Shown here piece by piece: positions 33,936 through 42,004 of a DNA stretch of 64,000 nt. The notes under the pieces are model-generated. The model did not search any database and was not told the origin of the DNA. It saw nothing but the letters and a program-made list of their open reading frames with translations. The stretch is from CAVTGO01 sp963734275 (GTDB taxonomy: Bacteria > Actinomycetota > UBA4738 > HRBIN12). Position numbers and translations under genes: made by a program. How positions within the stretch are numbered: the first letter of the stretch is position 1; the number at the start of each line of letters is the position of its first letter. Location of the stretch: contig CAVTGO010000018.1 in assembly GCA_963734275.1 (NCBI GenBank), positions 124,001 to 188,000 of the forward strand, read 5' to 3'.

Positions 33936-35783
33936 GTGGACCTGCACCTCATGGATGCCGTCCCTACCGACGCCGAGCGCGCCGCCGTCGACGCCGTTCT
34001 CGGCCCGCCGGGTGACGGCTGGGCGGGTGGGGTGCGGGCGATCGAGCTCGACGGGCGGGTCGCGCACGGCGGCAGCGTGGCCATGCACGAGCGGCGCCAC
34101 CTGCTGCTCCCGGCGCTCCACGCGCTGCAGTCCGGCGCCGGGTGGATCAGCCCGGGTGGGCTGACCTACGTGTCGCAGCGCCTGACCGTGCCGCCGGCCG
34201 AAGCCTACGGCGTCGCCACGTTCTACGCGATGTTCTCGACCGAGCCGCGGCCGCAGACCGTGCTCCACGTGTGCGACGACATCGCGTGCCGGGTCAATGG
34301 CGCGGAGGAGCTGATCGCCGATCTCGAGCGCGAGCTCGGGCCCGACCGCAAGGATCAGCTGGTGCGGAGCCCGTGCCTCGGGATGTGCGAGCTCGCTCCC
34401 GCCGGGCTCGTCCAGATGTCGGGTGATGCGCCGGGCGACGTCGCGATCGGCCGGGTGTCCACCGGGTCGCTCGAGCCCTTCCTGCGAGGCGGGGCCTGGA
34501 CCACGGGGGCGAACGTCGGGACGTCGACGCCGCAGCCACGCGAGGGGTTGCGACTCCTCGGTCGGGTCGGTGTCGTCGATCCCGCGTCGCTCGAGGACTA
34601 TCGAGCGAACGATGGTTTCGCGGCACTCGAGCGCGCGGTCGAGCTCGGGCCTGAGGGCGTGATCGGCGAGCTGAAGGCCTCGAAGCTGCTCGGGCGCGGT
34701 GGAGCGGCCTTCCCCGCGGGCGTGAAGTGGGAGGCCGTGGCCAAGCAGCCGGTGACCCCTCACTACTTCGTCTGCAACGCCGACGAGTCCGAGCCCGGGA
34801 CGTTCAAGGACCGCGTGCTGATGGAGGGCGACCCGTTCGCGGTGATCGAGTCCCTCACGATCGCCGGGTACGCGACCGGCTCCGAGAAGGGCTTCATCTA
34901 CATCCGCGGCGAGTACCCGCACGCCACGGAGATGCTGCAGAGAGCGATCGCGGCGGCGCGCGGCGCCAGCCTCCTCGGCCCCGACGTGATGGGCGCGGGG
35001 TTCGCGTTCGACGTGGAGCTCCGGCGAGGCGCCGGCGCCTACATCTGCGGCGAGGAGACCTCGCTGTTCAACTCGATCGAGGGCAAGCGCGGGGAGCCCC
35101 GCAACAAGCCGCCCTTCCCGGTGGAGCGCGGGCTGTTCGGCAAGCCGACCGGCATCAACAACGTCGAGACCCTCGTGAACGTCCTCGAGGTGCTCCGGAT
35201 CGGCGGCGAGGCGTACGCGGCGATCGGCACGCCGGACTCGACGGGCCCGCGCCTGTTCTGCCTGAGCGGCCACGTCGAGGTCCCGGGCGTGTACGAGGTC
35301 GAACACGGGACCACGCTCCGCGAGCTCCTCGAACTGGCCGGCGGGGTGCGGGGCGGGCGGCCGATGAAGGCGATCCTGCTGGGCGGTGCCGCCGGTTCCT
35401 TCGTGACCGCCGACGACCTCGACCTGGCCTTGACGTTCGAGGACTCGCGCGCGGCGGGCGTGACCCTCGGGTCCGGGGTCGTGATGGTGTTCGACGACAC
35501 CGTGGACCTCGCCGACATCGTGCTGCGGATCGCCGCGTTCTTCCGCGACGAGTCGTGCGGGCAATGCGTGCCCTGCCGCGTGGGGACCGTCCGACAGGAG
35601 GAGGCGCTCGCGCGGATCGTGCGGGACCGGCCGAACGGCTCTCTCGCCGACGAGCTCGCCCTGATCGACGAGATCGGCGCGGTCATGAAGGACGCATCGA
35701 TCTGTGGCCTGGGACAGCTCGCGGCGAACGCCGTGGAGTCGGCGATCCATCGCCTACGGGTCTTCGACGGGGGTGCCGCGTGA
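33936..35783 (+). CDS. NADH-dehydrogenase-like fusion subunit of formate dehydrogenase (NuoE + NuoF)
   Basis: 615 residues. The first 170 are a NuoE-type [2Fe-2S] thioredoxin-like domain (CDDIAC, then CLGMC). The rest is NuoF-like: GRGGAAFPAGVKW and GAYICGEETSLFNSIEG form the FMN/NADH sites, and ESCGQCVPCRVGT plus SICGLG bind a [4Fe-4S] cluster. It passes electrons from formate to NAD(+) (or back). GTG 33936 lies seven bases after the fdhA stop, and the gene is co-transcribed. Fused E-F subunits occur in some NAD-linked formate dehydrogenases and hydrogenases. Confidence 0.93.
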   Translation: MDLHLMDAVPTDAERAAVDAVLGPPGDGWAGGVRAIELDGRVAHGGSVAMHERRHLLLPALHALQSGAGWISPGGLTYVSQRLTVPPAEAYGVATFYAMFSTEPRPQTVLHVCDDIACRVNGAEELIADLERELGPDRKDQLVRSPCLGMCELAPAGLVQMSGDAPGDVAIGRVSTGSLEPFLRGGAWTTGANVGTSTPQPREGLRLLGRVGVVDPASLEDYRANDGFAALERAVELGPEGVIGELKASKLLGRGGAAFPAGVKWEAVAKQPVTPHYFVCNADESEPGTFKDRVLMEGDPFAVIESLTIAGYATGSEKGFIYIRGEYPHATEMLQRAIAAARGASLLGPDVMGAGFAFDVELRRGAGAYICGEETSLFNSIEGKRGEPRNKPPFPVERGLFGKPTGINNVETLVNVLEVLRIGGEAYAAIGTPDSTGPRLFCLSGHVEVPGVYEVEHGTTLRELLELAGGVRGGRPMKAILLGGAAGSFVTADDLDLALTFEDSRAAGVTLGSGVVMVFDDTVDLADIVLRIAAFFRDESCGQCVPCRVGTVRQEEALARIVRDRPNGSLADELALIDEIGAVMKDASICGLGQLAANAVESAIHRLRVFDGGAA

Positions 35784-36727
35784 GCGCCGTGCCCCTCGAG
35801 ACCCCGCGTCGCCTGATCGACCTCGAGGTCGACGGCGAGGCCGTCCGCGTCCCCGAGGGCTCCACGATCCTGGACGCGCTCCGAGGCAAGAACGTGGACA
35901 CGCCGACGCTCTGCTACGCCGACAACCTCACGCCGGTGAACGCCTGCCGGGTGTGCGTCGTCGAGCTCGAGGGCGCCCGCGTCCTCGTGCCCTCGTGCGC
36001 TCGGAGGGTCGAGGACGGCATGAAGGTCCGCACCGACTCCGAGCGTGTGCGCCATTCGCGGAAGATGGTGCTGGAGTTCCTCGGGTCCAGTGTCGACGTC
36101 TCGCTCACGGGCGCCGACGTCCGCCGCTGGAACGACGCGTACGGAGCCGACGCCGATCGGTACGGCTCGCCGGGCCCGGCAGCCGCGGCCGGCGAGCGCG
36201 ACACGCGGCATCCCGGACACCACCCCGTGCCGGCGGGTGAGGTGGCCGAGACCGTGGATCAGCCGGTCAAGGTCGACAACGACCTGTACGTGCGGGACTA
36301 CTCGCGCTGCATCCTCTGCTACAAGTGCGTCGAGGCGTGCGGCGAGGACGCGCAGAACACCTTCGCGATCGCCGTGGCCGGCCGTGGGTTCGACGCCCGC
36401 ATCTCCACCGAGTACGCGGTGCCGCTCACCGACTCGGCGTGCGTCTACTGCGGCAACTGCATCGGCGTCTGCCCGACCGGCGCGTTGATGTTCACCAGCG
36501 AGCACGAGCTCCGCGAGGCGGGGGAGTGGCGCGAGGAGGACCAGACCGTCACGAACACGATCTGCCCCTACTGCGGCGTGGGCTGCGAGCTCGAGGTCCA
36601 CGTGCAGGACAACTCGATCGTGAAAGTGACCTCGCCGGCCGACCACGAGGTGACGAGCGGCCACCTGTGCATCAAGGGCCGGTTCGGGTTCTCGTTCGTC
36701 CAGAACCGGGGGCGAGCCGACGGCTGA
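35780..36727 (+). CDS. Iron-sulfur half of formate dehydrogenase alpha chain (NuoG-like N-module)
   Basis: 315 residues from GTG 35780, overlapping the previous stop (GTGA). In order: [2Fe-2S] ferredoxin domain (LCYADNLTPVNACRVCVVEL, CA), a NuoG-type His-Cys segment (RHSRKMVLEFL), two [4Fe-4S] motifs (CILCYKCVEAC; CVYCGNCIGVCPTGAL), then the MGD-adjacent [4Fe-4S] domain (CPYCGVGCELEV ... LCIKGRFGFSFVQNRG). It stops right there. In FdsA- or FdhA-type proteins these domains are the N-terminal part of the catalytic chain. Joined to fdhA they give about 950 residues, close to the single-chain enzymes. So this is the missing half, placed third in the operon. Confidence 0.93.
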   Translation: MSAVPLETPRRLIDLEVDGEAVRVPEGSTILDALRGKNVDTPTLCYADNLTPVNACRVCVVELEGARVLVPSCARRVEDGMKVRTDSERVRHSRKMVLEFLGSSVDVSLTGADVRRWNDAYGADADRYGSPGPAAAAGERDTRHPGHHPVPAGEVAETVDQPVKVDNDLYVRDYSRCILCYKCVEACGEDAQNTFAIAVAGRGFDARISTEYAVPLTDSACVYCGNCIGVCPTGALMFTSEHELREAGEWREEDQTVTNTICPYCGVGCELEVHVQDNSIVKVTSPADHEVTSGHLCIKGRFGFSFVQNRGRADG

Positions 36728-36737
36728 GGTCACCGGC

Positions 36738-37310
36738 CTGGTCCTCGCGGGAGGGCGTTCGAGCCGGTTCGGTCGCGACAAGCTCTCCGAACCCTACCGA
36801 GGCATGCCGATCCTGCATCACGTCCTGCTGCGACTCTCCGAGGTGTGTGGGGACGTGGTCGTGGTGCTCGCACCCGACGCGCCCGAGCCGTCGGTGCCGC
36901 TCGGTGCGCCGGTCCGGTTCGCGCGCGACGTGGAGGAGGGCGAGGGGCCGCTCGCCGGAGCCTATGCGGGGCTGCACGCGGTGCGAACCGACCACGCGTT
37001 GCTGGCAGGCGGCGACATGCCGGACCTGCAGACGGCCGTCCTGATCGAGATGCTCCGCGTCGCGGACGAGGTCCCGGTCGACGCGGTCGCGTTGCGGGAC
37101 GGCGAGCGCACCCGTCCCCTCCCCAGCGTCGTCCGCGTCTCGCGCGCGACCGAGGTCGCCCATGCGCTCCTGCACGCGGACCACCGGCGGCTGCGGGACC
37201 TCCTCGACGCGATGCGCACCGCGATCGTCGACGAGCCCACGTGGCACGCGCTGGATCCGCAGCGACGCACGCTCTTCGACGTCGACGAGCCCGGCGACCT
37301 CAAGGGCTGA
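36738..37310 (+). CDS. mobA: Molybdenum cofactor guanylyltransferase (MobA-like); start unclear
   Basis: Adds GMP to molybdopterin, giving the MGD cofactor used by formate dehydrogenase. LVLAGGRSSRFGRDKLS is the nucleotide-binding start, VTGLV precedes it, GGDMPDLQTAVLIEML and FDVDEPGDLKG are typical later elements. About 190 residues. The frame has no ATG, GTG or TTG between its upstream stop at 36651-36653 and the LAGG motif; CTG 36738 is the only plausible codon, so either a CTG start, a missing base, or coupling to the upstream gene (stop at 36725-36727) is possible. Confidence 0.82.
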   Translation: MVLAGGRSSRFGRDKLSEPYRGMPILHHVLLRLSEVCGDVVVVLAPDAPEPSVPLGAPVRFARDVEEGEGPLAGAYAGLHAVRTDHALLAGGDMPDLQTAVLIEMLRVADEVPVDAVALRDGERTRPLPSVVRVSRATEVAHALLHADHRRLRDLLDAMRTAIVDEPTWHALDPQRRTLFDVDEPGDLKG

Positions 37311-37347
37311 GCGCGTTCCGCTCCCAGACGCGAGCTAGACCGGACGC

Positions 37348-37527
37348 TCAGGCCTCGGTCTCGGCGTCCTCGAGGTCTGGCACCGCCGTCACGCCTCCAT
37401 TCCCGCCCGTGTCGGGCGACGCTTCATCGCGGAGCCGGGCGGCCAAAGCGGAGAGCGGTGCCCCGCAGTTCGGGCAGAACCTGGCGACCTCCTGGTACTC
37501 GTTCCGACAGATCTCGCACACGGGCAT
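37348..37527 (-). CDS. Small zinc-ribbon protein
   Basis: 59 residues, ATG 37527. Classic short zinc ribbon: MPVCEICRNEYQEVARFCPNCGAPL, i.e. CxxC-x10-CxxC, followed by an acidic unstructured tail. Function unknown; likely a nucleic-acid or protein interaction module. Opposite in direction to its neighbours. Confidence 0.7.
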   Translation of the reverse strand: MPVCEICRNEYQEVARFCPNCGAPLSALAARLRDEASPDTGGNGGVTAVPDLEDAETEA

Positions 37528-37546
37528 GCCGACCAGTGTATGTCGG

Positions 37547-37552
37547 TAGGGT
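37547..37552 (+). promoter_or_regulatory. -10 hexamer TAGGGT of a leaderless gene
   Basis: TAGGGT ends six bases before ATG 37559. Confidence 0.4.
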
Positions 37553-37558
37553 GCCCGC

Positions 37559-38368
37559 ATGGAACATCCGGGCGTCAGCGTCGGCGAGATCGAGGTGTCG
37601 GTCGTGTGCGAGGGATACGCCCCACTCGACCTGGCGGAGGAGGCTCCGGGCATCGACTGGGCGAAGGAGCGTTCCGTGCATCCATGGGCCTTCCACGACG
37701 GAGCCTCGTGGGCGTGGCACGTCCACGCGTTCGCATTGCGGACGCCCTCGGGCCTCGTGATCGTCGACGCGGGTCTCGGTGCGTTCCCGCCCTATCGTCC
37801 GTGGGCCGCGCACACACCGCGCGACGTCGCCCTGGCAGCCGCCGGCGTCGACCGCGCCGAGGTTCGGCTGGTCCTCCTTACGCACCTGCATGCCGATCAC
37901 GCGGGCGGCGCCGTCGTGGACGGCGAGCCGATGTTCGCGAACGCCCGGCACGTGCTGCACCCGGCCGACCGCGAGCGCTTCGCCGACGCGGACGACACCG
38001 AGGACTACGTGGCGCGCGGCGCGATGGAGCGGCTCGAGGAGCTCGGGGTGCTGGACCTCGCGCCCGAGGATCGCGAGGTCTGGCCGGGCGTGGACGTCGT
38101 CCACAGCCCCGGCCACACGCCGGGTCACCGGAGCGTGATCGCGCGCTCGGGCGACCAGGGACTGCTCCTCACCGGCGACCTCCTCCACACGCCGGTGCAG
38201 GTCGCGGAGCCGACCATCCGCTCCACGCACGACGAGGATCCCGGTCTCGCGTGCGGCTCGCGCCTGGCGCTGCTCGCGCTCGCGCGGTTCGAGGGCCTCG
38301 ACGTGGCCGTGACGCACTTCGCCCGGCCCTTCGGGCGCGTGGGGGCAGACGGTTGGGAGGGCGGCTAG
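37559..38368 (+). CDS. Metallo-beta-lactamase-fold hydrolase
   Basis: 269 residues. Zinc motif THLHADHAGG, later HSPGHTPGHRSV (second His), DLLHTPVQV with the bridging acid, and a late conserved His (VTHFARPFG). Overall like AttM/GloB-type quorum-lactonase or glyoxalase-II-like enzymes; the exact substrate cannot be told. It follows mobA but on its own leaderless promoter. Confidence 0.85.
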   Translation: MEHPGVSVGEIEVSVVCEGYAPLDLAEEAPGIDWAKERSVHPWAFHDGASWAWHVHAFALRTPSGLVIVDAGLGAFPPYRPWAAHTPRDVALAAAGVDRAEVRLVLLTHLHADHAGGAVVDGEPMFANARHVLHPADRERFADADDTEDYVARGAMERLEELGVLDLAPEDREVWPGVDVVHSPGHTPGHRSVIARSGDQGLLLTGDLLHTPVQVAEPTIRSTHDEDPGLACGSRLALLALARFEGLDVAVTHFARPFGRVGADGWEGG

Positions 38369-38468
38369 CTGTAGCCGGCATGGGCGGCGCTCGCGCGTCC
38401 GGGTAGATTCCCCAGTGAAGAGCGGGCCGGTCGGTCCCGCGGATCAGACCCTCGAAAGGACCCCACGC

Positions 38469-39782
38469 ATGCCGCGTCGTGTTCTGCTCATGGGCGCCGC
38501 CGGGCGCGACTTCCACAACTTCAACGTCGTGTACCGCGACGACCGCCGATTCGAGGTGGTCGCCTTCACGGCGACGCAGATCCCGTTCATCGACGACCGC
38601 ATCTATCCAGCCGAGCTGGCCGGCGCGCGCTACCCCGACGGCATCGCGATCCACGACGAGAGCGAGCTCTCCGGGCTGATCGGGGGCCTCCGTGTCGACG
38701 ATGTCGTCTTCGCCTATTCGGACGTTAGCCACGACCACGTGATGCACATGGCGAGCCAGGTGCTGGCGGCCGGCGCCAACTTCGTGCTGCTCGGGCCGCG
38801 CGACACGATGCTGAAGGCGGAGGTTCCCGTCGTGGCGGTGTGCGCCGTCCGGACGGGCTCCGGGAAGAGCCAGACGACGCGCGCGATCGCCGAGACGCTG
38901 CGCGGGGCGGGCAAGCGCGTCGTCGCCGTTCGCCACCCGATGCCGTACGGGAACCTGGTCGCGCAGCGGGTCCAGCGGTACGCGACCCTGGAGGATCTGG
39001 AGCGCTACGAAACCACGATCGAGGAGCGCGAGGAGTACGAGCCGCACATCACGAGCGGCACGATCATCTACGCGGGCGTCGACTACGGGGACATCCTCGA
39101 GCAGGCACAGCGCGAGTGCGACGTGCTGCTCTGGGACGGCGGGAACAACGACCTGCCCTTCTACGTCCCCGACGTCCACGTCGTGGTCGCCGACCCGCTC
39201 CGCGCCGGACACGAGACCCGGTACCACCCGGGGGAGGCGAACCTGCGGATGGCCGACGTCATCGTGGTCAACAAGATGGACTCGGCATCGATCGACCAGG
39301 TCCACGCCCTGCTCGAGACGATCCACCGCGTGAACCCGCGGGCCATGCTCGTGAAGGCGAACAGCCGGGTCACGGTGGACGAGCCCGAGGCGATCGCCGG
39401 CAAGCGGGTCCTGGTCGTCGAGGACGGCCCGACGCTGACGCACGGGGACATGAAGTTCGGAGCGGGGGTCGTCGCCGCGCGGGCCCACGGCGCCGCGGAG
39501 ATCGTCGATCCGCGTCCGTGGGCGATCGGCACGATCGACCAGACCTTCCGCAAGTACGACGTGGGGCCGGTCCTGCCGGCGATGGGCTACTCGGACGGTC
39601 AGCTCGCGGAGATGGCGAAGATCATCGACGACGCTGAGGCCGACGTCGTCGTGATCGGGACGCCGATCGACCTGCGGAGCGTGATCGAGATCAGCAAGCC
39701 CGCCGTCCGCGTCCGGTACGACCTCGAGGTCCTGCCGGACTCGCCCTCACTGCTCGACGCGCTCGCGCCGGTCCTCGGCTGA
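38469..39782 (+). CDS. Cyclic 2,3-diphosphoglycerate-synthase-like GTPase
   Basis: 437 residues from ATG 38469 (GAAAGGA upstream). N-terminal part RRVLLMGAAGRDFHNFNVVY and FIDDRIYPAELAGARYPDGI; P-loop VRTGSGKSQTTRAIAETL at about residue 130; VLLWDGGNNDLPFY and VIVVNKMDSAS later. Archaeal relatives make cyclic 2,3-diphosphoglycerate, but bacterial members have no proven role and usually neighbour carbamate kinase, as here (23 bases downstream). Confidence 0.85.
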   Translation: MPRRVLLMGAAGRDFHNFNVVYRDDRRFEVVAFTATQIPFIDDRIYPAELAGARYPDGIAIHDESELSGLIGGLRVDDVVFAYSDVSHDHVMHMASQVLAAGANFVLLGPRDTMLKAEVPVVAVCAVRTGSGKSQTTRAIAETLRGAGKRVVAVRHPMPYGNLVAQRVQRYATLEDLERYETTIEEREEYEPHITSGTIIYAGVDYGDILEQAQRECDVLLWDGGNNDLPFYVPDVHVVVADPLRAGHETRYHPGEANLRMADVIVVNKMDSASIDQVHALLETIHRVNPRAMLVKANSRVTVDEPEAIAGKRVLVVEDGPTLTHGDMKFGAGVVAARAHGAAEIVDPRPWAIGTIDQTFRKYDVGPVLPAMGYSDGQLAEMAKIIDDAEADVVVIGTPIDLRSVIEISKPAVRVRYDLEVLPDSPSLLDALAPVLG

Positions 39783-39805
39783 CCGAACCAGGAGGCCGTC
39801 CCCTC

Positions 39806-40741
39806 ATGGAACGCGTGGTCGTCGCCCTCGGTGGGAACGCCCTGCTGCGGCGGGGCGAGGACGACTCGTACGAGAACATGTTCCGCTCGGCGCGCTCGGC
39901 CGCCGAGAAGATCGCCGATATCGCCGCGTCCGGGTGGGAGGTCGTGGTCACCCACGGCAACGGTCCCCAGGTGGGAAGGATCCTGCTCCAGCAGGAGGCG
40001 GCCAGCGGCTGGGTCCACCCGATGCCGCTCGATGTCTGCGGCGCCGAGAGCCAGGGCCAGATCGGCTACCTGTTGCAGGTCACGGTCGGCGACGTGTTCT
40101 TCGAGCGCGGCATGGAGCGCCCGGTCGCGACCGTCCTGACGCTCACGCGCGTGCGCCCCGACGACCCCGCGTTCGCGAACCCCACGAAGCCGATCGGCCC
40201 CTTCTACGAGGAGGAGGAGGCGAAGAAGCTCGCCGCCACGCGGGGATGGGTCATGCGCCCCGATCCCCACGGGGGATGGCGGCGCGTCGTCCCCTCGCCC
40301 GACCCGTATTCGATCGTCGAGGCGCCCGTGATCCGGCAGCTCGTCGCCGACGGCGTGATCGTGATCGCGAGCGGCGGCGGCGGCGTCCCGGTGATCGAGG
40401 AGGGGCCGAGGCTGATCGGGCGCGAGGGAGTGGTGGACAAGGACCTGGCCGCGGCGATCTTGGCCCGCGACGTCGAGGCGACGACCCTGCTGGTGCTGAC
40501 CGACGTGCGACGCGTGCAGCGAGGCTTCGGGACGCCGGACGCCGAGGACCTCGACCGCTTGCCGGTGGCGCACGCTCGCGAGCTGCTGGCCGCCGGCGAG
40601 TTCGGGACGGGCTCGATGGGCCCGAAGATCCAGGCGGCGGTGAACTTCCTCGAGGCCGGAGGAGCGCGCGCCGTGATCGGCGACCTCGACGACGCGGTGG
40701 CAGCGCTCGCCGGCGAGGCCGGTACCTCCATCGAGCCCTAG
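39806..40741 (+). CDS. arcC: Carbamate kinase
   Basis: 311 residues. VVVALGGNALLRRGE, VVTHGNGPQVGRILLQ, VIASGGGGVPVIEEGP, and GSMGPKIQAAVNFLEAGG are the amino-acid-kinase signatures of ArcC. It makes ATP and carbamate from carbamoyl phosphate, or the reverse. No arcA or arcB is near, so not an arginine-deiminase operon; it pairs with the GTPase gene upstream. Confidence 0.96.
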   Translation: MERVVVALGGNALLRRGEDDSYENMFRSARSAAEKIADIAASGWEVVVTHGNGPQVGRILLQQEAASGWVHPMPLDVCGAESQGQIGYLLQVTVGDVFFERGMERPVATVLTLTRVRPDDPAFANPTKPIGPFYEEEEAKKLAATRGWVMRPDPHGGWRRVVPSPDPYSIVEAPVIRQLVADGVIVIASGGGGVPVIEEGPRLIGREGVVDKDLAAAILARDVEATTLLVLTDVRRVQRGFGTPDAEDLDRLPVAHARELLAAGEFGTGSMGPKIQAAVNFLEAGGARAVIGDLDDAVAALAGEAGTSIEP

Positions 40742-40762
40742 CCTCCGCGGCCCCACCGCGGG

Positions 40763-40768
40763 TAGCGT
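40763..40768 (+). promoter_or_regulatory. -10 hexamer TAGCGT of a leaderless gene
   Basis: TAGCGT ends seven bases before GTG 40776. Confidence 0.35.
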
Positions 40769-40775
40769 CCCTCGC

Positions 40776-41459
40776 GTGCGGATGCGTGTCGTCGTCTACA
40801 ACGTCCGGGGGTTCCGGGACGGCCGGGACCGCGTCGAGGCCGTCGTGCGTCGCTTCGAACCGGATCTGCTCCTGCTGAACGAGTCGGGCGGGCGGTGGCG
40901 TCTGCGGCGGTTCGCGCGGGGCGTCGAGATGGTGGCGGCCGCCGACCCCTGGTCGCCGTTCCGGCGCCGCGTGAAGGACGCGGTCCTGGTGCGCCCGCCG
41001 TGGCGCGTGCTCGAGCACCACCAGGTGCGCTTCGACGACTCGGCGCGCTTCTATCCCCGTGGCGCGCTGATCGCACGCCTCGGCCGTTCCGGGTTCCGCT
41101 GCTGGGCCGTCGCCACGCATCTCGGCCTCCATCCGGCGGAGCGGCTCCGACACGCCGAGGAGCTCGCGGATCTGATGCGAGGGCTGCCGGACCCCGTGCT
41201 GATCGGCGGAGACCTGAACGAGCTGCCCGATGGCCGCGCGATGTCCTTCCTCGCCGATCGCTTCTGGGACGCGTGGCTCCTCGGGGGCGACGCGGCGGGC
41301 GAGACCTTCCCCTCCGCCGATCCGACGGCCCGCATCGACTTCCTGTTCGTGTCCGAGAACGTCCGCGTCGAACGCGTGCTCGTGCCGGACGCCGAGGCGG
41401 CGACGGCTTCGGACCACCGACCGGTCGTCACCGAGCTCACCCTGCCGGACCCGGGGTAG
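40776..41459 (+). CDS. Endonuclease/exonuclease/phosphatase-family protein
   Basis: 227 residues, GTG 40776. The fold signatures are VVVYNVRGFRDG, FEPDLLLLNESG, AVATHLGLHPAERLRHAEEL, VLIGGDLNELPDGRA and the catalytic end ATASDHRPVVTEL. Could cleave DNA, phosphoinositides or sphingomyelin-like lipids; the family does not settle it. No signal peptide, so cytoplasmic. Confidence 0.85.
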   Translation: MRMRVVVYNVRGFRDGRDRVEAVVRRFEPDLLLLNESGGRWRLRRFARGVEMVAAADPWSPFRRRVKDAVLVRPPWRVLEHHQVRFDDSARFYPRGALIARLGRSGFRCWAVATHLGLHPAERLRHAEELADLMRGLPDPVLIGGDLNELPDGRAMSFLADRFWDAWLLGGDAAGETFPSADPTARIDFLFVSENVRVERVLVPDAEAATASDHRPVVTELTLPDPG

Positions 41460-41500
41460 GCTCTGCCCCGACCGGCACCGTGACCGAGGAGGGAACCCAC

Positions 41501-42004
41501 GTGCTCTCGCCCGACATCGAGGCCGCGATGAACGACCAGATCGGTGCGGAGCTGTACGCGTCGCACCTGTACCTCGCGATGTCCGCGTACTGCGAGTCCG
41601 AGAACCTCCCGGGGTTCGCGCGATGGTTCGCCACGCAGGCGGGGGAGGAGCGGGGACACGCGTTGAAGGTCGTCCGGCACGTGATGGACCGCGGCGGTCG
41701 TGTCACGCTCGGAGCGATCGAGGCACCGCCGGCGGATTTCGGGTCGCCGCTCGGCGCCTTCCAGCAGGCGCTGACCCACGAGATGGGCGTCACGCAGATG
41801 ATCGACGGGCTGTACGGGATGGCCCTGTCGCACGGTGACTACGCGAGCCAGGTCTTCCTCCAGTGGTTCGTCACCGAGCAGGTCGAGGAGGAGAAGCAGG
41901 CGACCGAGATCGTCCAGGTGCTCTCGGCGATCGGCGACGAGCCGGCCCCGCTCCTGATGCTCGATCGCGAGCTCGGCGCGCGCCCGGCGGCCGTGCAAGC
42001 CTAG
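41501..42004 (+). CDS. Ferritin (bacterial, Ftn type)
   Basis: Iron-storage shell subunit of 167 residues, GTG 41501 with GAGGAGGGA upstream. Four-helix bundle: MNDQIGAELYASHLYLAM with the first glutamate, AGEERGHALKVVRHVMDRGG with Glu and His, later FVTEQVEEEKQATEIV with the third-site glutamates. Non-haem type (no Met haem site seen). Its stop overlaps the esterase stop. Confidence 0.95.
   Translation: MLSPDIEAAMNDQIGAELYASHLYLAMSAYCESENLPGFARWFATQAGEERGHALKVVRHVMDRGGRVTLGAIEAPPADFGSPLGAFQQALTHEMGVTQMIDGLYGMALSHGDYASQVFLQWFVTEQVEEEKQATEIVQVLSAIGDEPAPLLMLDRELGARPAAVQA

Noticed and set aside
34606..34620. LexA-like CGAAC-GATG-GTTTC
   Set aside because: Second arm is mismatched and it lies deep inside the NuoEF-like gene.
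36722..36730. TGA at the end of the Fe-S gene read as a second selenocysteine
   Set aside because: Readthrough gives no conserved protein, and the Fe-S domain ends naturally here; the following conserved text (MobA) is in another frame.
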